Notes under the pieces: generated by a model
Database searches by the model: none
What the model was told of the DNA's origin: nothing
Seen by the model: the letters and a program-made list of their open reading frames with translations, nothing else
Shown here: piece by piece, positions 52,041 through 58,632 of the stretch
Layout: each line of letters starts with the position of its first letter
Position numbering within the stretch: the stretch's first letter is position 1
Program-made: the position numbers and the translations under genes
Source: Peptoniphilus_B koenoeneniae
Lineage (GTDB): Bacteria; Bacillota; Clostridia; Tissierellales; Peptoniphilaceae
DNA: 64,000 nucleotides
NCBI RefSeq assembly: GCF_030812875.1
Contig: NZ_JAUSTN010000006.1
Span: forward strand, 62,001 to 126,000
Reading direction: 5' to 3'

Positions 52041-52809
52041 AAGAAAAGTTATACCCTTTGAGTTTAATGGAGAAACTTTTAATTTTACTTGTATGAGTGA
52101 AAGAGATCAGTATGAAGAAAATCAAAGAAAATTAATCGAAGAAAGAGAAAAAAGATTAGACTATATAAAAAAGTTAAAAATGGATAGCTTGATGGACAAT
52201 AGATTCAAAGAGTGTAAATTTGAAAACTTCATTATATCCAATGACAATAAAAAATATTTTGATTTTGGAAGATATTACGCTTATAACTTTGATGAATTTA
52301 AAGCAAAAAATCATGGATTATTAATTTATGGAGATCCAGGAACTGGAAAAAGCTATTTAACTTTTTGTATAGCTAATTATTTACTTGAAAAGAGTATTCC
52401 TGTGATCGCTTGTTCAGTATCTACTATTATTGAAAAAGTTAGAGAATATTCTACATTTGGAAGCAATAAAAAAGATCAGTTTTATAAATTATTAAAACAA
52501 GTGGATCTACTAATAATTGATGACTTAGGTTCTGAACATAACACAGAATGGATTAATTCAGTGTTATATGACGTTATAGATTTAAGGTATAGGTCTAACC
52601 TACCATTGATTATAACGACCAACCTAGAGCCTGATACAGTTCTAAAAAAGAAGTTAACCAGTAGTGATGGAGTGCCCAGAACTTATGATCGTATTTATGA
52701 GATGTGTAGAAGAATAAAGCTAACTTGTCAACCTAGAAGAATAAAAGAGGGCGACAAGAAGCAAGCAGAGTTTAACAGACTATTTATGGATATTAAAAAA
52801 CGGGGGTAA
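52012..52809 (+). CDS. DnaC-like helicase loader ATPase
   Basis: A 265-residue AAA protein of the DnaC/IstB group: Walker A YGDPGTGKSYLTFCIANYL near residue 107, Walker B LLIIDDLGSEH near residue 163, sensor ITTNLEPD and arginine finger region RTYDRIYEMCRRI. It loads the replicative helicase at the origin. It follows and overlaps the initiator gene, making a compact replication module. Confidence 0.87.
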   Translation: MEIPKHLSTERKVIPFEFNGETFNFTCMSERDQYEENQRKLIEEREKRLDYIKKLKMDSLMDNRFKECKFENFIISNDNKKYFDFGRYYAYNFDEFKAKNHGLLIYGDPGTGKSYLTFCIANYLLEKSIPVIACSVSTIIEKVREYSTFGSNKKDQFYKLLKQVDLLIIDDLGSEHNTEWINSVLYDVIDLRYRSNLPLIITTNLEPDTVLKKKLTSSDGVPRTYDRIYEMCRRIKLTCQPRRIKEGDKKQAEFNRLFMDIKKRG

Positions 52810-52812
52810 ACT

Positions 52813-53160
52813 ATGGCTAATTTAATAAATATGCTTGAAGAAACTGCAATAAATAATAACTTTGAAGTTAAAGATTTTTTAAAAGATTTTGATTTTTGTC
52901 TAAGCTATCTTGGAAATAATTTATACAACGGATTAATTTTTATTAAACGAGATCTTGATATAAAAAATAATGATATTGTGGCTGTTATAACAAACAATAT
53001 AAGTTCACAAATTGTTACTCTAAGACGTGTTATAAAAGTAGGTGAAGTTACACAACTAATAGATATACAAAATATCTATGAACCTATAAATGTTGGAAGT
53101 AGTGAAGAAGAATATAAAATTTTAGGTAAAGTAGTTCATAGGCTATGTGAATTTGATTGA
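52813..53160 (+). CDS. Possible inactive S24/LexA-like protein
   Basis: A 115-residue protein of uncertain family. The order of segments (NGLIFIKRDLDIKNNDIVAVI, then TLRRVIKVGEVTQLID, NIYEPINVGSSEEEYKILGKVVHRL) follows the LexA/S24 peptidase fold, in which KxxxxG and ilGkVv are conserved. The catalytic serine is not visible and the lysine position reads R, so it would be inactive. It may bind another protein or regulator. It is the last gene before the hairpin region. Confidence 0.4.
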   Translation: MANLINMLEETAINNNFEVKDFLKDFDFCLSYLGNNLYNGLIFIKRDLDIKNNDIVAVITNNISSQIVTLRRVIKVGEVTQLIDIQNIYEPINVGSSEEEYKILGKVVHRLCEFD

Positions 53161-53204
53161 TTTTAATCTAAATTTTTGGTATACTTCAATTAGATAATTA
53201 TCAA

Positions 53205-53268
53205 AATAGACCAATCACTGTCCGTGAAGCCTTGTTTAGGTGGAGATGGTGCGTTGGTCTATTTTTTT
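53205..53268 (+). ncRNA. Hairpin RNA 1 of the element 2 array
   Basis: Outer stem AATAGACCAA / TTGGTCTATT closed around a 39-base structured loop with GTGAAGCCTTGTTTAGG; followed by a T run. May end the replication transcript and/or yield a small RNA. Confidence 0.5.
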
Positions 53269-53327
53269 GATATACATGCAATATATCATATGATTAAATA
53301 TAATTATTTTTAGTGCTTATGGCAATA

Positions 53328-53390
53328 AAAAGAACGGCTACAGTCAACCAAACTATAAAGTTTGTGGGGTCAACCTGCCGTTCTTTTATT
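53328..53390 (+). ncRNA. Hairpin RNA 2 of the element 2 array
   Basis: Outer stem AAAAGAACGGC / GCCGTTCTTTT; the inside carries GTCAACC, an AAAC/GTTT stem, then TTGTGGGGTCAACC. T-rich after the stem. Confidence 0.5.
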
Positions 53391-53456
53391 TACAATTAAT
53401 ATTACTGAAGTTACATATATTATACCAAATGTTTTAAATAATTACAATAATTATAA

Positions 53457-53514
53457 AATGAGTAGACGGCGGTACCCAGCTAAAAGCCTTGTGGGGGCAC
53501 CGTATCTACTCATT
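53457..53514 (+). ncRNA. Hairpin RNA 3 of the element 2 array
   Basis: Outer stem AATGAGTAGA / TCTACTCATT; inside GGTACCC, AAAGCCTTGTGGGGG and CACCG. No T tail follows, so it is not simply a terminator. Confidence 0.5.
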
Positions 53515-53557
53515 AAGTATATTATACTAAATATCTTTATTATTTTCAATAAATATA

Positions 53558-53625
53558 AAATAAAGAGGTCAACTACTTTATATAAAGCCTTATTTAAGCC
53601 TATATAGGGGTTAACCTCTTTATTT
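53558..53625 (+). ncRNA. Hairpin RNA 4 of the element 2 array
   Basis: Outer stem AAATAAAGAGGT / ACCTCTTTATTT; inside AACTA, AAAGCCTTATTTAAGCC, and AGGGGTTAACC. Same inner order as hairpins 2 and 3 with a different outer stem. Confidence 0.5.
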
Positions 53626-53681
53626 GTAAATATACATGCCTTAATCTAATTATAATCAAAAATAATATAATTATCAATCTT

Positions 53682-53725
53682 AGAAGCTATGCTATTTAAT
53701 TTTACATAGCTTCTTTATTTTATAT
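53682..53725 (+). terminator. Hairpin 5 before the capsid promoter
   Basis: Stem AGAAGCTATG / CATAGCTTCT with a 13-base loop and a T-rich tail; simple terminator form, without the inner motifs of hairpins 1-4. Confidence 0.7.
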
Positions 53726-53793
53726 AATTATATATTACACTTCTATTTTTATTTATTTATACATACTGCATATAGTGGCTTTATCTTCTTATT

Positions 53794-53823
53794 AGCATTT
53801 TAGCACAATATATAGTATAATGT
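53794..53823 (+). promoter_or_regulatory. Promoter of the scaffold-capsid genes
   Basis: TTAGCA at 53794 and TATAAT at 53818 with an 18-base spacer, about 50 bases before the scaffold ATG. The 711-base gap from 53161 is otherwise filled by the five hairpins and AT-rich DNA. Confidence 0.55.
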
Positions 53824-53871
53824 AGTTATACATATTATATATGGAAATACTTATTTTAAGGAGATTAAAAC

Positions 53872-54300
53872 ATGAACGATTTACAAGATCTAAAAATGGA
53901 AACAAACTCACAAGATGAGGAAAAAACATTTACTCAAGATGATGTTAATAGAATAGTACAAGAACGTTTAAAAAGAGAAAAAGATAAAAACACTAATGAT
54001 TCTATTGATAGCCTAGAGGAAAAAGAAAATAATTTAAATAAACGTGAGTTACTTCTTGATTGTAGAGAAGCATTAAATGAAAACGGATTAAATTCTGAAT
54101 TTATCAAGCTTTTTAAGGGTAATTCAAGTGAAGATTTAGAAGATTTTATAAATATAGCAAAAGGGATCACTGAAAGCCTTAGTGAAGAATCAAAAAGAAA
54201 CATGGAGGGTAGATTTAATTCTCATGTACCCCCTAATGGTGTTGAATCTAATTTTAATCCAATTAAAGAGGCTTTTAAGTATCCTGGATTAAATAAATAA
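53872..54300 (+). CDS. Phage scaffold protein (DUF4355-like)
   Basis: A 142-residue acidic, helical protein: FTQDDVNRIVQERLKREKDKN (residues 20-41) is the standard opening of Firmicutes phage scaffold proteins, followed by a coiled coil and a C-terminal PIKEAFKYPGL segment that likely docks on the capsid. It helps assemble the capsid shell and then leaves. It stands directly before the major capsid gene, and both share the same ribosome-site leader AGGAGATTAAAACATGA. Confidence 0.82.
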   Translation: MNDLQDLKMETNSQDEEKTFTQDDVNRIVQERLKREKDKNTNDSIDSLEEKENNLNKRELLLDCREALNENGLNSEFIKLFKGNSSEDLEDFINIAKGITESLSEESKRNMEGRFNSHVPPNGVESNFNPIKEAFKYPGLNK

Positions 54301-54315
54301 CTAGGAGATTAAAAC

Positions 54316-55158
54316 ATGAGCATAGATTTAGCAACTAAATATTTACCTTATGTCGATGAACAATTTACTAACGAAAGTAAATTATCCTTGATAACTAACC
54401 AAGATTTTGGTTTCACAGGTGCTAAAACTGTAAAAATATATAAGGTTAATACAAGTCCTATGAATGATTATGATAGATCAGGTGTAGGATCATTTCAAAA
54501 CTCAAGATATGGTAACATTTCAAATTTAACTGGATCTACTGAAGAATTTACATTATCCAAAGATAGATCTTTTACATTTGCTATTGACAAGCTAGACAAA
54601 GACGAAACACTTCAAGCTTTATCAGGTGCTACTGCATTGGCTAGACAGATTAGAGAGGTAGTTATACCTGAAATTGATAAGTATGTAATAGGTAAAATGA
54701 TTGAAAAAGCAGGAATTTCAACTGCTCAACCAGTTCAATTAACTAAAGAGAATATTTATGAAAATATTTTAAAAGCAAATACTGAACTAGATAATTGGGC
54801 TGTACCTGAAATTGGAAGATGTTTATTAGTTACCCCTGATGTTTATTTGTTATTAAAACAAAATAAAGACTTCTTGATGTCAACTGATATAGCACAAGAA
54901 TTAAAAATTAAAGGTGTTATAGCAATGGTTGACGGATTAACTGTAATAAAAGTATCAAAAAAAATTGTTCCAAAGGAATTTGGATTCTTGTTAGTTCATC
55001 CATCTGCTACCGTTGCCCCTATTAAATTACAAGAATACAGAGTTCACCAAGACCCACCAGGAATTAGTGGTGAATTAGTTGAAGGAAGAATTGCATATGA
55101 TGGTTTTGTACTAGATAATAAGAGTTTTGGTATATATTACAGTAAAGTAGGAGAATAA
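54316..55158 (+). CDS. Phage major capsid protein (HK97-type group)
   Basis: A 280-residue protein that matches siphovirus capsid proteins of Firmicutes phages by pattern: LATKYLPYVDEQFTNESKLS at the start, GAKTVKIYKVNTSPMNDYDR (residues 35-54), EEFTLSKDRSFTFAIDKLDKDE, and a C-terminal P-domain-like region. It should form the icosahedral shell. There is no terminase, portal, protease or tail gene in the element, so it cannot make a full virion alone. It may build small shells or alter those of a helper phage (inference). Confidence 0.83.
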   Translation: MSIDLATKYLPYVDEQFTNESKLSLITNQDFGFTGAKTVKIYKVNTSPMNDYDRSGVGSFQNSRYGNISNLTGSTEEFTLSKDRSFTFAIDKLDKDETLQALSGATALARQIREVVIPEIDKYVIGKMIEKAGISTAQPVQLTKENIYENILKANTELDNWAVPEIGRCLLVTPDVYLLLKQNKDFLMSTDIAQELKIKGVIAMVDGLTVIKVSKKIVPKEFGFLLVHPSATVAPIKLQEYRVHQDPPGISGELVEGRIAYDGFVLDNKSFGIYYSKVGE

Positions 55159-55259
55159 TTCTCCTACTTATTTTGTATAATTAAGCATAATATAAGCTTT
55201 AATTTTGTACCCTTATGTTTTTTATTATCCTGATAATTTCAATGTTTTGGAGTGATTTT

Positions 55260-55472
55260 ATGCAAAAAAAATATAATTACAGACTAAACACAATAAAGGG
55301 TGTTAATAGATTTCTTCAAAGAATAATAATTGATTTAGCTAATGATAATATAACTGAGAGCAAAGCTAGAGCATTAGGCTATTTATGTAATATTAGATTG
55401 GTAGGTTTCGAAAAAGAAGATATTGAACAAAGGCTTACGGATTTAGAAAAGAGGTTCAACGATGAGTATTAG
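55260..55472 (+). CDS. Small phage-type helical protein
   Basis: About 70 residues from ATG 55260, with GGAGTGA just before it; a longer frame from 55215 has no ribosome site. Sequence such as INTIKGVNRFLQ and ITESKARALGYLCNI resembles small phage proteins found between structural and terminase genes, where some help packaging. No firm family. It overlaps the next gene by eleven bases. Confidence 0.5.
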   Translation: MQKKYNYRLNTIKGVNRFLQRIIIDLANDNITESKARALGYLCNIRLVGFEKEDIEQRLTDLEKRFNDEY

Positions 55473-55644
55473 ATCAAGAATAAAAAAGTTAGAGTTAAAA
55501 ACTAACCTCTCCCCTATATTTATTATTGGTGTTGAAGATGGATTCTATTATGTAAATGATAAAAAGTATAATATAAATGAATATAATAAATGGCTCAACA
55601 GTATTCCTGAAGATAGTGTTTTAATTATTGATGATCTTAATTAA
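55462..55644 (+). CDS. Small phage-type protein of unknown role
   Basis: Sixty residues, SIRSRIKKLELKTNL then an acidic beta-like half ending VLIIDDLN. Similar small proteins occur in Firmicutes phages. It begins within the tail of the previous gene and ends 11 bases before the next. No function proposed. Confidence 0.5.
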   Translation: MSIRSRIKKLELKTNLSPIFIIGVEDGFYYVNDKKYNINEYNKWLNSIPEDSVLIIDDLN

Positions 55645-55655
55645 AAGGTGATCTT

Positions 55656-55925
55656 ATGACTAATAACGATTTTGAACTATTACATGAATTTAGCAAGTTA
55701 TCAAAAAAATATAATATTGATCTTTATAGATTGTTATTATTAGTAAATGACTTTCAAGAAATATTATTATCACTTGATGATGTTTCTAGTAGAGTAATAC
55801 TAGAGTATAGATATATGAACGGGTATTCGTTTAAAGAGATCGGTCAAAAATTAGGCTTCTCACAAACAAAAGCTAGAAAATTACATAAATATTCAATAGA
55901 AAATATTTTACAAAGCTATGAATAA
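55656..55925 (+). CDS. Sigma-region-4-like protein
   Basis: Eighty-nine residues with a helix-turn-helix resembling sigma-70 region 4 (YRYMNGYSFKEIGQKLGFSQTKARKLHKYSIENIL, residues 50-84) and a helical N-terminus. It may pair with the larger sigma-like protein whose start overlaps its end by eight bases, or act like phage ArpU/late regulators. AAGGTGAT precedes the ATG. Confidence 0.65.
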   Translation: MTNNDFELLHEFSKLSKKYNIDLYRLLLLVNDFQEILLSLDDVSSRVILEYRYMNGYSFKEIGQKLGFSQTKARKLHKYSIENILQSYE

Positions 55926-56682
55926 TGAAGAACTATTTAAAGAATATTCAAAAAATAAAAAAAACATAGAATTAAGAAATGAAATAGTAATGAATAACCT
56001 AAAGTTAGTACCCTACACAATTAATTTAAATAAACTTTATATTGAGGGTATACATGATTATCAAGAAATGTTACAAGATGGTTATATAGCATTAATAAAA
56101 GCTGTAGAAACATATGATAATACTTTAGGTTATACATTCTCAAGTTATGCTATTAGTTGCATTATATCGCTAACTAGAAATAGATTAGAGTATAATAAAG
56201 AAGCTTCATTAGATCAAAAATTATATAACGATGATGATAGTATGACAACATTACAAGATACTATAAAAGATGAAAATGTAAACATTGAAGCTGAAGTTAT
56301 AAATAGTCAGTTATACAAAGAGGTTAATTATAATATAAATAATTGCCTTGATCCTTTAGAACTTAAAGTTATAAAATCTTTTTATGGTATTGATCAAGAG
56401 CCTGAAACTTTTAAAAAAATAGCTGAAGATCTTAATATGGATATTTCAGAAGTAAAAAAAATCAGAAAAAAAGCGGAAACAAAAATTAAAAAAACAAAAT
56501 TATTTAGATCTTTAAAAGCTGAATATTATATATCATATTATCCTAAATTTGATTTAGATAATACCAGGACAAGTTCTACAAATAAAATCTATTCTCCAGT
56601 AGAAAATATAGCATTAAAAAAAATTGATAAAGATAAAAGCTTATTAATAGAAACAGTACACAGTTTAATTAAAGGTATGTAA
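55918..56682 (+). CDS. Sigma-70 family factor of element 2
   Basis: A 254-residue sigma-like protein. Region 2 is clear (YQEMLQDGYIALIKAVETYDNTLGYTFSSYAISCI, residues 45-82), region 4 is seen as LDPLELKVIKSFYGIDQEPETFKKIAEDLNMDISEVKKIRKKAETKI (residues 138-185), and an unusual lysine-rich tail of about 65 residues follows. It probably directs RNA polymerase to element or helper promoters. Last gene before the right end of the element. Confidence 0.78.
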   Translation: MNNEELFKEYSKNKKNIELRNEIVMNNLKLVPYTINLNKLYIEGIHDYQEMLQDGYIALIKAVETYDNTLGYTFSSYAISCIISLTRNRLEYNKEASLDQKLYNDDDSMTTLQDTIKDENVNIEAEVINSQLYKEVNYNINNCLDPLELKVIKSFYGIDQEPETFKKIAEDLNMDISEVKKIRKKAETKIKKTKLFRSLKAEYYISYYPKFDLDNTRTSSTNKIYSPVENIALKKIDKDKSLLIETVHSLIKGM

Positions 56683-56706
56683 ATGATTAATCATTTACAT
56701 ACCTTT
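56671..56706 (+). terminator. 36-bp perfect palindrome, terminator
   Basis: AAAGGTATGTAAATGATT followed by its exact reverse complement, with TTTAATT after. It overlaps the end of the sigma gene and would stop transcription from both sides, shielding guaA from element transcripts. Confidence 0.75.
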
Positions 56707-56733
56707 AATTATTGTTACGATATTGTTACACTT
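56707..56733. other. Arm-type site, right end of element 2
   Basis: Partner of the 27-base segment at 48287 (25 of 27 bases the same), with two GTTAC copies. It lies about 50 bases from the attachment site. Confidence 0.6.
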
Positions 56734-56778
56734 CGATTTTTAAATGGCTTGATATAGCTAACTATAAGCTTTTTTTAT

Positions 56779-58299
56779 TTATTCCCATTCAATGGTTGCT
56801 GGTGGTTTTGATGTTATGTCGTAAACGATTCTGTTTATATGTCCTACTTCGTTTACTATTCTGTTTGAGATTTTGTCTAAAAGTTCAAAAGGGATTCTAT
56901 ACCAGTCTGCTGTCATAAAATCTGTTGTTTGGACTGCTCTTAATGCAAGTGTATAGTCATAGGTTCTAAAGTCTCCCATTACTCCTACGCTTCTGTTGTT
57001 TGTCAGGACTGCAAAGTATTGGTCTGGCAATTTTTCTATGCCTGATTTTTCTAATTCTTGCCTAAATATAAAGTCCGCATCTCTTAAGATATCTAATTTT
57101 TCTTTTGTTAGCTCTCCTATTACTCTTATTCCAAGTCCTGGTCCTGGAAATGGTTGTCTGTCTACTAAATAGTCTGCAAGTCCAAGTTCTCTTCCAAGTT
57201 CTCTTACTTCATCTTTAAACAATAATCTTAGAGGCTCTATTATTTCTTTAAAGTCTACTGCTTCAGGAAGGCCTCCAACGTTATGGTGTGATTTTATTAC
57301 TGCTGCATTCCCTGCTCCCGATTCTATTATGTCTGGATAAATAGTGCCTTGGGCTAAATAGTCAACACTTTTTATTTTTCTTCCTTCTTCTTCAAAGACT
57401 CTTATAAATTCTTCGCCTATGGCTTTACGTTTTTCTTCGGGATCTGTTATTCCTTTAAGCTTTTTTAAAAATCTTTCTTCTGCGTTAACTCTTATAAAAT
57501 GCATGCCGCTGTCTTTAAAGGCCGCTTCTACTTGGTCGCCTTCGTTTTTTCTCATTAGACCGTGATCTACAAATATACAGGTTAGCTTATCTCCTAGAGC
57601 TTTTGATAATAGTTTTGCGGTTACTGATGAGTCCACTCCTCCTGAAAGAGCCAAAAGAACTTTTCCGTCTCCAACTTTTTCTTTTATTTCATTTATTTTT
57701 TCTTTGGCATAGTTTGACATTGTCCATTCGGGTTTTTCTTTACAAATTCCATAAACAAAATTTTCAAGCATTTTAAATCCGTTTTCAGTGTGATTAACTT
57801 CAGGATGATATTGCATAGCGTAAAGATTTCTTTCTACATTTTCCATTGCTGCATTAGGAGTGTTGTCCGTTGATGCAACTTTTTTAAATCCCTTAGGCAT
57901 TTCTTCTACATAATCAACGTGGCTCATCCATACAAATTCTTCTTTTTTCAGCCCTTCAAATAGCTTTGATGAATTTTCCACATAAGTTTTTGTTTTTCCA
58001 AACTCTTTTGAATTTGCACTTGTAACTTTTCCCCCAAGCTCATGGGCCATTATTTGCATTCCATAGCAAAGTCCTAAAATTGGAATTCCTAAGTCAAAAA
58101 TCTTTTCATCTATTTTTGGTGCATTTTTTTCATATACGGAGTTTGGTCCTCCTGTAAAAATTATTCCGCCGGGTTTTTTTTCTTTTGCTGCTTCTAAAGC
58201 TTTTTCGTATGAAACCACTTCACAATACACATGCATGTCACGTACTCTTCTTGCTATAAGTTGGTTGTATTGGCCGCCGAAGTCTATAACTAATATCAT
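56779..58299 (-). CDS. guaA: GMP synthase (glutamine-hydrolysing)
   Basis: About 506 residues. The N-terminal glutamine amidotransferase has the catalytic cysteine in LGLCYGMQ (near residue 80) and HPEVNHTE; the ATP-pyrophosphatase domain has the P-loop ALSGGVDSSV (near residue 222); the C-terminal dimerisation domain ends TIEWE. It turns XMP into GMP. Start ATG 58299 follows GGAGG; an earlier in-frame codon at 58311 overlaps that site. Its 3' end is the insertion site for the elements to the left. Confidence 0.96.
   Translation of the reverse strand: MILVIDFGGQYNQLIARRVRDMHVYCEVVSYEKALEAAKEKKPGGIIFTGGPNSVYEKNAPKIDEKIFDLGIPILGLCYGMQIMAHELGGKVTSANSKEFGKTKTYVENSSKLFEGLKKEEFVWMSHVDYVEEMPKGFKKVASTDNTPNAAMENVERNLYAMQYHPEVNHTENGFKMLENFVYGICKEKPEWTMSNYAKEKINEIKEKVGDGKVLLALSGGVDSSVTAKLLSKALGDKLTCIFVDHGLMRKNEGDQVEAAFKDSGMHFIRVNAEERFLKKLKGITDPEEKRKAIGEEFIRVFEEEGRKIKSVDYLAQGTIYPDIIESGAGNAAVIKSHHNVGGLPEAVDFKEIIEPLRLLFKDEVRELGRELGLADYLVDRQPFPGPGLGIRVIGELTKEKLDILRDADFIFRQELEKSGIEKLPDQYFAVLTNNRSVGVMGDFRTYDYTLALRAVQTTDFMTADWYRIPFELLDKISNRIVNEVGHINRIVYDITSKPPATIEWE
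56781..56792. other. Attachment site at the guaA 3' end
   Basis: ATTCCCATTCAA covers the last guaA codons and stop. Integration here keeps the GuaA tail intact. Confidence 0.8.
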
Positions 58300-58398
58300 T
58301 TTTACCTCCATTATTTTAATTTTTATCTCTTATCTTTTATCTTTCTTATATTATATGTAAAAAGCCCTCATTTTTTCAATCTTTTACTTTTTATTTTT

Positions 58399-58456
58399 AT
58401 GCTATACGTGAAGCATTTTATTTTTTATTTTTTATGCTCTAGGTAAAGCATTTTTA
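58399..58456. repeat. Two short hairpins between guaA and secA
   Basis: TATGCTATACGTGAAGCATTTTA and a similar second copy lie at 58399-58421 and 58433-58456; each could fold as ATGC/GCAT. The 58.3-58.6 kb gap is otherwise AT-rich promoter DNA; a TATAAT at 58592-58597 probably serves secA. Confidence 0.4.
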
Positions 58457-58632
58457 CTTTTTTTATTTAACTTACTTATTTTTATAGTTTTCAATTTAAG
58501 TTTTTGATAAAATATTTATTGAATTTGTATCTTTATTTAAGATAAATAATTACTAAATATATAAAATACTTTATTTTTTTCATATTAGGTATATAATAAG
58601 TAAGAATGGCGATTTATAGAAAGGATGATTTC

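Noticed and set aside
53362..53607. An open frame of 81 codons through hairpins 2 to 4
   Set aside because: No ribosome site, odd composition, and the DNA is explained by the hairpins.
53205..53625. Type III toxin-antitoxin RNA (ToxI-like repeats)
   Set aside because: The copies are about 120 bases apart and not short direct repeats, and no ToxN-like gene is nearby.
53205..53714. CRISPR array
   Set aside because: No constant repeat of 25-37 bases with even spacers, no cas genes anywhere in the window.
48181..56792. Complete prophage
   Set aside because: No terminase, portal, tail or lysis genes and only 8.6 kb.
58312..58632. tRNA or other RNA gene between guaA and secA
   Set aside because: No cloverleaf or conserved tRNA boxes; only short ATGC/GCAT hairpins in AT-rich DNA. 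I found no tRNA or rRNA elsewhere in the window.
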